Below the pieces are notes generated by a model, which searched no databases, was not told the DNA's origin, and saw nothing but the letters and a program-made list of their open reading frames with translations. This document shows positions 53,809 through 64,000 of a stretch of DNA of 64,000 bases, piece by piece. Each line of letters begins with the position of its first letter. Positions within the stretch are counted from its first letter, which is position 1. The translations under genes and the position numbers were made by a program. The stretch is from Paralithodes platypus (Eukaryota > Arthropoda > Malacostraca > Decapoda > Lithodidae): assembly GCA_032716605.1 (NCBI GenBank), contig CM064539.1, positions 413,501 to 477,500 of the forward strand, given 5' to 3'.

Positions 53809-54090
53809 CTGCAACAAGTAACACACCTATTAGTAGAGTATTTTGTCATATTATTATTGAGGATTTTGCTTGCTTTTGTCATTTTTTGCAATGTATTTAT
53901 ATTAACAAAACAATGAAATGACTTGTTAATTTGTCTGTATTCAGTCTCACACTCAATCCAGTCGATAAAATAACAAAACAATGAAATATCTCATTAATTT
54001 TTCAATATTCCGTCTCACATCCACTAGTCTCCAAACAACATTGGCGCAGTTTGCCACCCTGTTGAGGTCCACTGTGGGAATAGTCCTTAC

Positions 54091-54240
54091 CTGCATAATC
54101 AAGAGTAGCATCATTGCCGCCTGTATGCCGACTACCCAGGCCGCAGCAATGTGGCTGAAGTTGTCGTCTATGAAGCGATACTGGTAGACCACCATCAGTA
54201 CCAACACAAATATCCCATGGACCAGGTTACTGTACAGGCT
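54091..54240 (-). CDS. Host membrane protein, exon A (first recovered)
   Basis: The acceptor is GTATATTTCAG and the donor CAG/GTAAGG; 50 codons, phase 0 at both ends. It encodes SLYSNLVHGIFVLVLMVVYQ, a polar YRFIDDNFS link and HIAAAWVVGIQAAMMLLLIM, i.e. two membrane spans. As an internal exon it needs upstream exons, which I could not find between 54.3 and 64 kb. Confidence 0.8.
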
Positions 54241-54268
54241 CTGAAATATACCAGTCGTTATTAGAGTA

Positions 54269-54876
54269 TTAACCCGGGAACTGCAGGAAGACTCTTAAGA
54301 GTTCCCCCGGCGGACTGCGGGAAGACTTAAGAGTAAGGCTATTAAAAAATTCATTTAAAACACCCCAAAACTTTTTTTTTGTTTTTATTGCCCCTGGGCC
54401 ATGCCAAATATCACTCCTCCACCTCCCCTCCTTCCCCACTTTCCTCCCCTCCTTGAGTTATCACCTATTTTCCCTGTTATTCCCTTATTCTGTGGTATAT
54501 TTTTGTGCTAACATTAGCGAGTTGGTAGCAGGGCGTTGTCATCACTGTTACCAAGCGTGGGAAAGAGCGAGAGAGAGACTATTGCGGAACAGTGTCTCTC
54601 CAGACAAGGGGAGGGGTGGAGGGCAGGGAGGTTGCCTCAGCCATACATTATGTAACTCCCGGCCTGTATCGCCGATTTTGACCATCCAAACACTGTTTCC
54701 ACTTGTTTTATTGTTGTAACAGGTTAATACCTTTATAATCAACCTATAATAGGCGCATATGGATAAGTATTAATGCTATATATGGTAAAATAACGATGTT
54801 AGTGATGGGAACATCTCAAATACGTCAGCACAGGAGTGTGGTGTCTCATACCCCCCATGCGCAGCCGAGAGGTTAA
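54269..54876. mobile_element. TTAA-flanked MITE, GGGAACTGC family, copy 2
   Basis: Starts TTAACCCGGGAACTGCAGG and ends GCAGCCGAGAGGTTAA, 608 bp, uninterrupted. It matches the nested copy at 23,535-24,151. It starts 29 bp from the acceptor of exon A. Confidence 0.8.
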
Positions 54877-54924
54877 TATTATTATCTATATTAATAGTAG
54901 TAATAATAAATAATAATGATAATC

Positions 54925-55640
54925 ATGTTGTTGTTGTTGTTCCCTAAGCTGCCTGGCTGAGCAGCCCAGAGTCCCTGAGAAAGGCCATGGCCACGATCGG
55001 GCTTTCCCACAGAGCTCTCATTGAGTGTAGATTGTGTTGTTGGCATAAGTGGTTGTGTGAAATGCAGTCTTCTATGATGTGTTTAATGGTATGGGGTGCT
55101 GTGTTACATCCCGGGCAGGCGTCGACAACGGAGTCATCCAGTCTCTTCTGATAGCTCAGGAGAGCTGGATGGTGTCCGCATCTCAGCCTGGCCAGGTGGA
55201 CTCTGTCCTCGCGAGGAAGGGAGGATTCGGAAGGATGGATTTCGGGAGGTCGTGCATGCAGCTGCGTGTTGTCTGTGAGTGAGTGGATGGATCGGTGAGA
55301 GATATGAGTATGGATGTGCTTCTGGAAGTTGGTTTGGGGTGGGCAGGGAGGAAGAGAGGACAATAATTGTGTGTGATACCGTGTGCTGGGTGTTGTTTTG
55401 ATATTTCTTGGTGTCTGTGGGTGTGTTGCCATGTAGTTTAGTGGGTGGTCTTTGTTCGTGGAGGCTGCTGCCAGGAATTGAGTGCCTCTCATCATTCATG
55501 TCCAGATGGTCTTTGACTTTGAGGATTTTGGTTTCTGATGTAGGTGATCTGTGGGTGCAGTAGCTGTGCAGCCTGTAATGATCTTCAGGGCTTTGTTTTG
55601 AATAGTCTGTAAGGTCTTATGATGTGTTAAAGTGATGCAT
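54925..55640 (-). pseudogene. LINE-J 3' end with CAA tail
   Basis: The minus-strand frame from about 55,495 to 54,944 reads GTQFLAAASTNKDHPLNYMA, then REDRVHLARLRCGHHPALLS and a Cys/His motif (CPGCNTAPHTIKHIIEDC). It ends ALWESPIVAMAFLRDSGLL. Upstream codons (IQNKALKIITG) continue in another frame. RLRCGH...CPxC...H...C is the C-terminal signature of Jockey-group LINEs. The 3' terminus GCTGCTCAGCCAGGCAGCTT then AGGGAA(CAA)n is shared with the SINE-like family. Confidence 0.8.
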
Positions 55641-56640
55641 TATTAAAATATGTATAAACATTTATGAAATAATTACCATTCCTAACGAACCTGTCAAAGT
55701 GCAAATCTATAATAAAGCAAAGCTCTGAATATACTAAATCTAAAGGCAAATTGGTATACAAAGTTGAAAAGTCGAAGCTATGTACCGAGGTAACTTTCGG
55801 CATGGTATTTATTTTATCAATTCTAACGAATTGTCAACACTCCAATAATAGTTAATGCCAGTTCTTCTCATGATGGTATTACAATATCTTTTATGAGTAG
55901 GCCTACTTTTAATGTATTTTAAGCAATTTACGACTTGTTCTGAGTTTTAGTGGTAGCAAATTTTGCTCGGTTTCCTTGATAGGCTATACCAAATAGCCTA
56001 TACCTGGTCAGAGGTAAGAAGAAGAGTCCTGCTGTAGTCTCCTTGAATGCTACCAAAAATATATATAGGCTAGCCTACTGCCTAGCCTATAGCCTACAGG
56101 TCAGTAGGCTAGGCTATATAAATAAAACAAATCTTGGTAAATAGCCTATGCCGGCATAAATGATCTAAACTTCTATAAACCTTGGTCTTTAATACATTTT
56201 AACCAAGGAAGGGCTGCAGCATAATTTAGGCCTAGGTCTAAACACCAATTTACTAGGCCTAGGCTATCTGAATCTTCCCAAATGATAAGATGTTAGCTCC
56301 AGTGTTCATGTCCTTTTTTACTTAGGCCTATAGGCTAGGCTACATAGGCTAAGTTAAGGAGGTCGGAATGTCTAGTGGACTCGTTCTTAGGGTAAAACAC
56401 CGTAATAGGCTAGGTAGGCTATAAATTAGCCTAAACAAAAATCTAGAACTAGCCTAACTAGTGAAAAGGCTGTCCGGAGTCTCTTCAATTTTTACCTAAA
56501 TACAGGCTACAACAACAAGAGGATTTTATTGATAAAAGTGGATAAACCTCACAGGCTCACCTTCTTTCAAAGGCCCACATTAACCCTGCCGGAGACCCAA
56601 CACAGGTATCACGGGCGCGTTCAAGAGCAAGACTTCAGAC
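55641..56640. other. Non-coding, GGCCTA-rich stretch
   Basis: From about 55,900 to 56,480 AGGCTA/GGCCTA words are very dense. No gene is visible. Confidence 0.45.
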
Positions 56641-56908
56641 GCTAGTTAAATTGTACCGTAGCGCGAATTGGGCCCTATTGAACGATTTCGAAGCCTCTTC
56701 CTTCTTCTTCTTCTTCTTCTTCTTTTGAACCCGCCCGCAGACCGTGCAGATCCGCAGGGCTGACCTTTGTATCGGTACTGGCTCAGAAACGTTAGTAGGA
56801 GGGAAAGTTTAGAGTAGAAGGATAGTTTAAGAGACAGTTTTTGTTTTGTTTGTATAAACCCCCCCTCACTTCCTCCCCCCTCCCTCTCACCTCCGCTCCC
56901 CCCCCCCC

Positions 56909-59413
56909 TCACTCATTTCTCTTCCTCCACATTTTCTCCAATATCCTCTTCATCATCTCCATGTCTTGTGTTTCCATCTCCTGTGTTAACCCCAATAGCG
57001 CCCCCACCCCTCTATCTTCCCTCTGCTTAATCTCCTCCCACCCCCTCTCCCCAACTCTATTCCTCATGTACCTCTCCAACTCCTCTCTCTCATTATATCT
57101 TGTACACTCGGTTACTATGTGTTCTACATCCTCCACTATTGGATCCCCTCCCATTTCACATTGACTGCAGTGCGGTCCCACTCCATTCCATCTCCTTGTT
57201 CTCTCATTTGTTTCTAGCGATCCTGTTCTTGCTTTAAATAGGAGTTTCGATCCCCATCCCCCATCATAGTACAGTTCTCTAGCTGGTTTTTCCTTCTCTC
57301 TATAATATGCCAGCGTGGCTTTATTTTCAACCCCCTCCCTCCATCTTCTTCTCCCCTCCTCCTTTATCCCCTTCTCTATCTCTCTGACACATCCCCTCCC
57401 ATTCTCTAGTATGACCCACTCCCCTCTCTCATTTCTTTTTCTAAATTCCCCCCCCACCCGGTCCTGTTTTATATTTATCCTCCCCAATCTTTTTTTGCAC
57501 TCTCTGTTCCATTTACTTTGCTCACTCGCCCATCTGTATACCTTCCCCGGCCACCTATCTTCCTCCATCCCCTCTAGTCTCACTTTGTACTTCCCTTTCG
57601 CTTTCCCAATCCTTTCCTCAAACGTACTCCACCCCATCTCCCCTCGGATTGCTTCTTGAGCTACGTATTTATTTGCCCCCAATCCTGTCCTCCCGATTTT
57701 ATTCTGTATCGTTTCTAATTTCTTCGTTTCCGCCTCTGTTGTTTCTACCGCCTCTAAGCCGTACATTATTGCAGGTACTCCCAATCCTTTCCACAGCCCT
57801 CGCACTATTTCATAGCTATTCGCTCTTAGCCTTGTCGCGCTCCATAGTCTTCCATTCCATTGTTGCATTTGTCCCACCTTTTCACTTTTCGCCTTCTCAA
57901 ACCCTTTCTCCGTGATCGTTACCCCCAGATATTTATACTCCCTTGTCTTCTTCATTCTGTTTCCTTCCAGTGTCCATTCCTCTTCTTCTTGAAGCTCTCC
58001 ATTCATTTTCATCACCTGGCTCTTTTCTTTACTAAATCTTACTTCAAGTTCCTCCCCGAATCTCGTTGCTTCCTCTAGTAGTCTCTGCAACCCTCCTCCC
58101 GTTTCTGCCATCAGAACTACGTCGTCAGCAAACAGCAGTACCCCCAGTCTTTCTTTGTTTATCTGAATCCCCTCCCCAACTCTTTTCATCCTCTGTGTCA
58201 TTTCTTCCATATATAACGCAAATAATAACGGCGATAATACGCACCCCTGCCTTACCCCCCTCTTGCTTTCTACCCATCCCGTTTCTATATTTCCTAGCGC
58301 GTACTTCGCTTTTGTTCCTTGGTACATCGATGTTATGATGTTTATATACTTTTCTGGTATTCCACTCCTTGCCATTATTTTCCATAGCAGTTCCCTGTTT
58401 ACTCTATCATAGGCTTTTTCTATATCCAGGAATGCACAGTAACCCATTTTTTTCTCTCTTTTCATTTTCCCCATCACTTCGCTCAGTATATAGATATTAT
58501 CTGTCCCCCTCCTATCTCTTCTGAACCCATTCTGCTCATCACTTATTAGCCCGTTTCCCTCTATGGCTCTATTCATCCTTTCCTTCAATATCCCGCAGAA
58601 GAGTTTCCCTATTGTGTTTGTCACTGTCACTGGCCTGTAGCTTTTCATTTCCTTCTTACTCTTGTACCCTCCCTTGTGCAATAGTGTTACTCTCGCTTCA
58701 TTCCATCTTTCTGGTACTCTCTCATTTCCCATTACCTCATTAAACATTTTCTTCAGTCTTCTTGCCATTTCTTCCCCCCCCTCTATGTACATTTCATTAG
58801 GTATCCCATCCGGGCCGGTCGCCTTTCCCTTTTTTAGTGCTTTGATCCCTCTCCTTACTTCTTCTATTGTGAGCTCCCTTTCCATTTCCATCTTATCCTG
58901 TTCTGGTAGCCTTCTCTCTCTCATTTCCAAGTTCCATTCCCTCTCCTCCCCTTGTTCATTTACTCCCCCTATTTCCTCCCAGTATCGCTTTATTTCAATC
59001 TTTATTTCTTCTTCTGTCTTTATTATTCTATCTCCCACTATTAGCTCCACGCTTTCTTCCTCTCTACCGGTCTCACCTCTTAACATCCTATACCACTCCT
59101 TTTGGCCCTCTTTCCCCTTGCTTCTGATCTTTTCTACTTCTTCTTTCTCGTGTTTTATCATTGCCTCTTGTATTAGTATTTTTACCTTCTTCCTTTTCTC
59201 CTCGTATACCTGTACCGCTTGTCTTTCTTCTCGTTCCCTCTCTCCGCCTTCCCTCCTATTTCTCTCTATCATCCTTCTCCTTTCTCTGTTCGCATCCCTT
59301 CTTTCACTTCTTGCTTGTTTTATTTCCCCATTCCACCATGGTTTTTGTTTTCTTTTTCCTGTCCATCTTCTTATTCTTCCTATACTCCTTTCTGCCGCTC
59401 TATTTATGTCCAC
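56909..59413 (-). pseudogene. LINE-F reverse transcriptase, long open frame without 5' part
   Basis: An 834-codon frame without stops. A charged linker (about 1-150, WWNGEIKQARSERRDANRER) precedes the RT (about 190-470): KGKATGPDGIPNEMY (about 196), SYRPVTVTNTIGKLF, CAFLDIEKAYDRVNRELLW, KRGVRQGCVLSPLLFALYM and FADD (428-431). A C-terminal domain carries CSQCEMGGDPIVEDVEH then IVTEC. No ATG opens it; the first codons are GTG-GAC, so the endonuclease and start are missing and this is a 5'-truncated copy. A G-rich sequence and GAA repeats (56,698-56,726) follow the stop. Clade not settled. The intact frame suggests a young insertion. Confidence 0.85.
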
Positions 59414-59839
59414 ACTACTTAAACAAATAGGGTGGTTGCCATGGTTACGTTTATACCAGCGTCTTCACTTGACGCTTTAAACAACGACAATGACCGTTCT
59501 TTACATCTAATCAACTACTATACTCTATCCAACTCAACTATGCCGCCGGCCTCTACAGCAGATACGTATGGCGTGATTGGCTGGCAATGACATCACGCCC
59601 TAGACATTAAAGGTTCCAGAATTTCCAGAGTTTGTATTATATGCACTTATCCTTGACGTTGTGGTTACAATTTAGCCAAGTTATTATAGCCTACTAGAAA
59701 GTAGCATACAAACCTCTTTGTTATTACGCATAATATTCAGAAACCGCCGAAAAGATGGAAATGCAATGTATAAATATAAAACAAATCACCTCCTGGCAAT
59801 ACTGCACTGGCCCGGCGGCGTCTTTTAAACTCTCAAATA
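59414..59839. other. Unassigned non-coding
   Basis: No gene is visible between the LINE-F truncation point and the next repeat. Confidence 0.35.
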
Positions 59840-59844
59840 TTATC

Positions 59845-60312
59845 TTACTAGGAGGGGTACCCGGCATTGTCCGGGTTTAAATTCTACTACCATAATCACC
59901 ATCATCAATCACTACTACCACAATCATCACAATACTACTTCTACCATAATCACCGGCCTCGACCTCCCTGTGCCTCATTAAACGGCGACCTCCGATTTTG
60001 GATCTGACCTCATCCGTACCCCCATTTTGGGGAGCTGCGAACAACTTTTGTTCCATACACCTTTTCGATCGGAGGCCTCCTGCCCCAAACGGCAATTTTT
60101 TTCGCTCCCGTATACTACATAAGTTCTGCCGAAAATGTTATTAAACAAATTAAGTGTCTCTGATTTCCACTAAACTCGCCTAAAACCATCTCCAAAGCCT
60201 GCTTCCAACGGTGCCCCACACTCCCACCTGGCACCAAAACTGTGGGAGGAGTTTAGTAACAAAGGTCGGAAACTGACAAACAGACAAACATTGAGCTTTA
60301 TTTATTAAGATT
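59845..60312. repeat. Unclassified interspersed repeat
   Basis: It begins near TACTAGGAGGGGTACCCGGC with a small hairpin (ACCCGGCATTGTCCGGGT) and ends AACATTGAGCTTTATTTATT. The ordered ends suggest a transposable element but no coding frame is present. Family not settled. Confidence 0.4.
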
Positions 60313-60839
60313 TGTGTCTGTATGTGCAGATAATTATAACCATTATCTATTCATGTTTACCTTTCTTTGCCTTCGTGCTATTGTTCATAAGGTCGCAGAG
60401 TATGGTAAGCAAAAGAATAACATAAAATATAGCCTATGACGGAACATGAGGATATCACATTATCGTATGAATTAATTCAGCTTTTCTTTTATATTCCATA
60501 TATATTAATTATATTAGATAGGTTTAGGTCATTCTAATGGTGTGATAAGCGATATCCAAACCTTAAGAGCTATAAAATACCACATGGAACACATAAAATC
60601 GTAAGATATAATACTGTAAACACAAGCAAGGTAAGAATTACCGTCACTGTCTACTTTAAATGTGTGGGAAGTCAAGCACGGCCTGTGATTCGCTAATACG
60701 CACGGGCCCGAGCCAGTCAGCCTTCCCTCTCGCTTACTTCCCGTGTTTATCAATTCTGTATCACCTTGTTTTTACTTTACGATATGTACGTTATTATAGA
60801 GTTTTCATTGTTTTAGCCATTTTCGAACAATGTGTTTTT
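60313..60839. other. Unassigned non-coding
   Basis: AT-rich with no gene visible. Confidence 0.35.
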
Positions 60840-61135
60840 AGTTTACCCGCTAGACTTGGAAAAACGCCTCTCCAAACCCCCTTCAAACTAATAAAATGTC
60901 CCCCAGACCCCCTTCAAGCTAAATGTGTAAATTTTTCAGTAGAAAAATTTCCCGGCCAAAGGCCGGTTTCTCCCAAATTGCGGGCTCGCTTTCGCTCGCC
61001 CAGGAAAAATCGACACCATATTGGGTTGAAGCATCATATAATCGCCAAAGTAATGCGATGAAACTTCTTAAAATCTCCAAGCTAATGGAGTAAAACTGGG
61101 AGGCCCCAAATTGGCCCGCCCTGCATCTAATAGGG
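60840..61135 (+). repeat. Dispersed repeat, CCCGGCC(G/A)AAGGCC block
   Basis: Contains CCCCCTTCAAGCTAAATGTG, TTCAGTAGAAAAATTTCCCG and AGGAAAAATCGACACC, as at 39,605-39,850. Confidence 0.6.
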
Positions 61136-61350
61136 TTAAGCCGCTGTTACACGAGCGATTTTTCAGTCAATTTTCCATGAGCAAGTTTGTTCTCGTTATA
61201 TTTAGACTTTTTTGCACTGGTATCGGTAACTAGATTGATGGTAGAGTATGTTAGGCGGCTGAATTCTGATAAAGTGTAATATTTGAAGCTGCCACACCAT
61301 AATTACCCGTAAAAATTGGTCGAAAAACTGCTCGTGTGACTCCGGCTTAA
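61136..61350. mobile_element. TTAA-flanked MITE, ACACGAGC family
   Basis: Left end TTAAGCCGCTGTTACACGAGC; right end reads inverted TTAAGCCGGAGTCACACGAGC. 215 bp, non-coding. Partial copies lie at 22,073, 25,190 and 50,905. Confidence 0.75.
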
Positions 61351-61439
61351 GGGAGAAGCTAAAAAACAAATTTCATTATTATGTAGGTTTTTGATGAATA
61401 AAAAGTATGTTGAATTGGGTTTTATATATTTATATATGC

Positions 61440-61910
61440 ACTACAACCGTATTTTAGCTGGCAATTCTGCTAAATATCAACGTCTACAGCTCCAACTTCC
61501 TTATAGAACGAAACTCGCAAGTGGTCAATTACCAGCTAAAATACGGTTGTATTTATTGCAATTTTAAGAGGAAATGGCCTTCGGCCGGGACATTTTTCTA
61601 CCGAAAAATTTACAAATTTATCTTGAAGGGGGGTCTAGGGGGTGTTTTTCTAAGCTTGATTGAGATCTAGGGAGGAAACTAAAAAAATATATGAATAAAT
61701 TAATTAATAGACCAAACAAACGGCCAGTCTCCCCTTAAACAGAGACTGGAGAGAAGAAGAAGTAAGGGAGAGGCTATCTGAGTGGAAGATACAGAGGAAG
61801 CAAGAAGAAAGTAAGAGGATCAGAGAAGGCGATTATTTGCGAAGCAATTGACCACTTGAGTTTCATTCTATAATGAAGTTAGAGCTTTAGACATCGATAT
61901 TTAGCAGAAG
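61440..61910. repeat. Nested inverted repeats
   Basis: ACAACCGTATTTTAGCTGG (61,444) is inverted at 61,533-61,551. The interval TTCTGCTAAATATC to GTGGTCAATT is inverted in diverged form at about 61,848-61,908. Between them, 61,573-61,740 is the inverse of the dispersed block at 39,605. Confidence 0.65.
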
Positions 61911-62150
61911 TTCTGAGTTGTTGGAATATATAGCAAGTAAAGAATTCAACTAATATAGGAGTAAGAGTATGACTCAAACTATCCTCTGGTTACACCAGTT
62001 GTTTAAAAGAGAAGGGACACTCCATAAGGGCTTATCTGTTGCGGCCCGGAAGGATGTACTCTAGAGATTCCGAAATTGCAGGAATGTCCAAAGCAGGCCA
62101 ACTTGGTAGAGCAAGGTAGACAGCTGAGCAGATACAGTGACCCACAGCAC
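61911..62150. other. Unassigned non-coding
   Basis: No gene or repeat recognised. Confidence 0.3.
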
Positions 62151-62270
62151 TGACTTAACCCTTTGAGAGTATGCCCAGACTGTCAGGGTACAGGAACGAT
62201 TCAACAGTCACTGACTTAACCCTTTGAGAGTATGCCCCGACTGTCATGGTACAGGCAGGATCCAACAGTC
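62151..62270. repeat. 59-60-bp tandem repeat, two copies
   Basis: CTGACTTAACCCTTTGAGAG to CAACAGTCA twice, with several changes. Each copy holds a TTAACCCTTTGAGAG word like the TTAA MITE ends. Confidence 0.8.
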
Positions 62271-62880
62271 ACTCCTGCCAGATGTCCCAGCCTGTCTCTA
62301 CACTCTGCGCTGCAAAAATGTATACTTGTAAACCACCACATTCCGGTACACATGGCCCAGTGACCCTTATGTTTCAGCAAATCCGACCTCCGACAATGAT
62401 CAAAGCAAATACTCATTTAAATTTATAATTCACTATGACTAGGTTAAAGAAAATCGGTAAATGTTTCGCAATGTTCCCGTTATAATATAACTCAAGTAAC
62501 CTATTAACATACACAGTCAATCATACACAATCATTCAGTCACACAGTCAAGCACACATACAGTCGTTCAGTCAGCCACACGGTAAGTCAATTACAGTAAT
62601 TTACAGTCAGTCTGTCTCAGTAGTTCAGTCAGTCAGTCAGTCATCCACACTAATTAATAGTTTATCAAAATAATGAAATAGTCCACACCCACAGTTCTAT
62701 AGGCTACAAATAAATTATACTCATCTTCAATATTATCTTAAGAAAATAAACGTAATACGTTATAAATTATATGACCAATCAACTATAATGATATGATCAA
62801 TAAATAATACAACTGGTAAACATAAATTAAATATATATAAATGATAAAAGAAAATTGCATATTACTAATTAATAATATAT
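62271..62880. other. AT-rich non-coding with CAGT-rich part
   Basis: (CAGT)-type repetition at 62,515-62,650. No gene is visible. Confidence 0.4.
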
Positions 62881-62894
62881 CTGTTGCAGATATT

Positions 62895-63045
62895 TATCGC
62901 TAGCCAATCAGAAGACAGCATATGTCAACAACAATGATGGCCGCCAGTGCCTTGACTCGCTAGCCAATCAGAAGACAGAATTATTAGCGCGTTTTTCAAA
63001 TGCACAAAGAGGCATATAGCGCGTTTTTCAAAGGCACAAAGAGGC
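62895..63045. repeat. Short direct repeats
   Basis: CTCGCTAGCCAATCAGAAGA occurs twice (near 62,900 and 62,957), and TAGCGCGTTTTTCAAAKGCA plus CAAAGAGGC occurs twice (62,985 and 63,016). Confidence 0.75.
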
Positions 63046-63053
63046 CAGTGACC

Positions 63054-63225
63054 ATTTTAACCAGTAGGTTAGGTTAGGTTAGTTAGGTCAGGTTAGGTTA
63101 GGTTAGGTTACTGGTTAAAATGGTCACTGGTTGAAATGGTCACTGGTTGAAGTGGCCACTGGTTGAGTTAGCACTGGTTAAAGTGGCACTGGTTGAAGTG
63201 GCACTGGTTCAACTGACATGGAACC
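63054..63225. repeat. TTAGG-type array and ACTGGTT minisatellite
   Basis: AGGTTAGGTTAGG words (63,064-63,110) match the arthropod telomere unit TTAGG with one extra T. They are flanked by TTTTAACCAGTA and its inverse TACTGGTTAAAA. An 18-20-bp minisatellite follows (CACTGGTTGAARTGG, about seven units). Confidence 0.8.
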
Positions 63226-63236
63226 AACCACCCAGT

Positions 63237-63365
63237 ACATACATACATACATAGGCATACATACATACATACATACCCGGGACATACATACATACATACA
63301 TAGCCTACATACCCGGTACATACATACATACATACATACATACATACCCGGTACATACATACATA
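63237..63365. repeat. CATA microsatellite with CCCGG interruptions
   Basis: (CATA)n in several blocks separated by CCCGGGA, CCCGGTA or GCCTA. Confidence 0.9.
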
Positions 63366-63409
63366 ATTATAAATTAGGAAATTTCTACGCACTGACTGGG
63401 AGATCATTC

Positions 63410-63943
63410 TTAACCCCTTAAGGATTATGACACTATTTAACAGTTTATTTTGACTATCACTATACGATCTTATTCAAATTGATAGGATCTGTGTGAGTCA
63501 GAGGCATACGGTAAGTGAGTTAGTTTCAACTCCTTACATAACTGTCTTGATAGCGTAATGGTTAGTGCGCAGAATTTCGGTGTGCGTATCATAGGTTCGA
63601 ATCCTTGGAGTGCCACAAGTATTCATTAGTTTCATTGATTTCAGTAATTAGGTTTATTTATAAGTTAATTGGTGGGTTGTTGATAATATGAATTTCCTAG
63701 AGATTGTTTCTAAATTGCATAACATCGTTTAACCCTCCCTGTATCGGTGACATCCATTTCATAAGATTCAGACAAATATTTAACGATTTAATTGTGCTTA
63801 GGAAGGATGTATACCAATTAAAAGACTACAGACTATCTCAATTAATTCTTTTAGCTACCATATATTCTTCCTAAGCTTCGTAAAGTCGTCTAAATGAAGC
63901 TATAATACAACTAAAATGACGTCGTCGGTACACAAGGGGTTAA
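63410..63943. mobile_element. TTAA-flanked MITE containing a SINE
   Basis: Ends TTAACCCCTTAAGGATT and, inverted, TTAACCCCTTGTGTACC. A SINE S1 copy sits at about 63,549-63,680. The interior word GGATCTGTG recurs in the element remnants near 50,810 and 14,730. Confidence 0.65.
63549..63680 (+). mobile_element. tRNA-derived SINE S1, plus-strand copy
   Basis: A-box region TAGCGTAATGGTTAGTGCG, B box GGTTCGAATCC, then TTGGAGTGCCACAAGTATTC and a T/A-rich tail. The anticodon stem does not pair well, so this is a SINE and not a tRNA gene. It gives the clearest view of the family's promoter. Confidence 0.8.
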
Positions 63944-64000
63944 CAACAGCCGGGATGCAAGTAAGACACGCATCATTGTATACTGAAAGGGTTAAGGCAG

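Noticed and set aside
56909..59413. Domesticated reverse transcriptase gene
   Set aside because: No start codon, exon structure or promoter is visible; a young truncated LINE explains the open frame.
63168..63421. Cys/Met/Tyr/Val-rich frames in the CATA array
   Set aside because: They are microsatellite translations.

Overview
This window is eukaryotic. Coding sequence is sparse and split by introns, and most of the 64 kb is transposable-element debris in many nested layers. The TTAGG-type repeats (63.06-63.11 kb, and CCTAA/TTAGG words near 11.8 kb), the many LINE clades and the abundant GGCCTA word suggest an arthropod, probably a decapod crustacean. That assignment is inference from repeat content, not from a marker gene.

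One host gene is supported. It lies on the minus strand across 54,240-27,827 and I recovered seven exons, A to G. All have GT/AG borders and compatible phases. Together they encode about 445 residues of a multi-pass membrane protein with a Glu/Pro-rich C-terminal tail. The 5' end is missing and I could not name the family. Exon E has one extra G in a G run; without it the frame joins exon F. The introns hold most of the mobile elements.

Layout. 0-3 kb: a TA-flanked MITE, a 669-bp tandem duplication and a SINE. 4-5.7 kb: three nested elements. 5.7-9.5 kb: LINE-A with an intact 1,069-codon ORF2. 9.9-15.9 kb: broken LINEs and two large fold-backs. 16-27.6 kb: mostly non-coding, with TTAA-flanked MITEs, minisatellites, SINEs and pogo/Tigger-like MITEs. 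27.8-54.2 kb: the host gene, whose introns contain a Ty3/gypsy-like LTR element (29.7-34.3 kb), an L2-like LINE nested in a SINE (34.7-37.9 kb), a three-level nest (44.3-49.8 kb) and an RTE-like LINE (52.1-53.7 kb). 54.3-59.4 kb: a MITE, a LINE 3' end and LINE-F with an 834-codon RT reading frame. 59.4-64 kb: repeats.

No operon, CRISPR array or convincing functional RNA gene is present. The most interesting signals are: several TA-flanked MITE families that share one architecture (CAGT ends plus a family-specific word repeated many times); a likely -1 frameshift site joining ORF1 and ORF2 of LINE-B; a SINE-like family sharing its 3' end with a LINE in the same window; and the unidentified membrane-protein gene.
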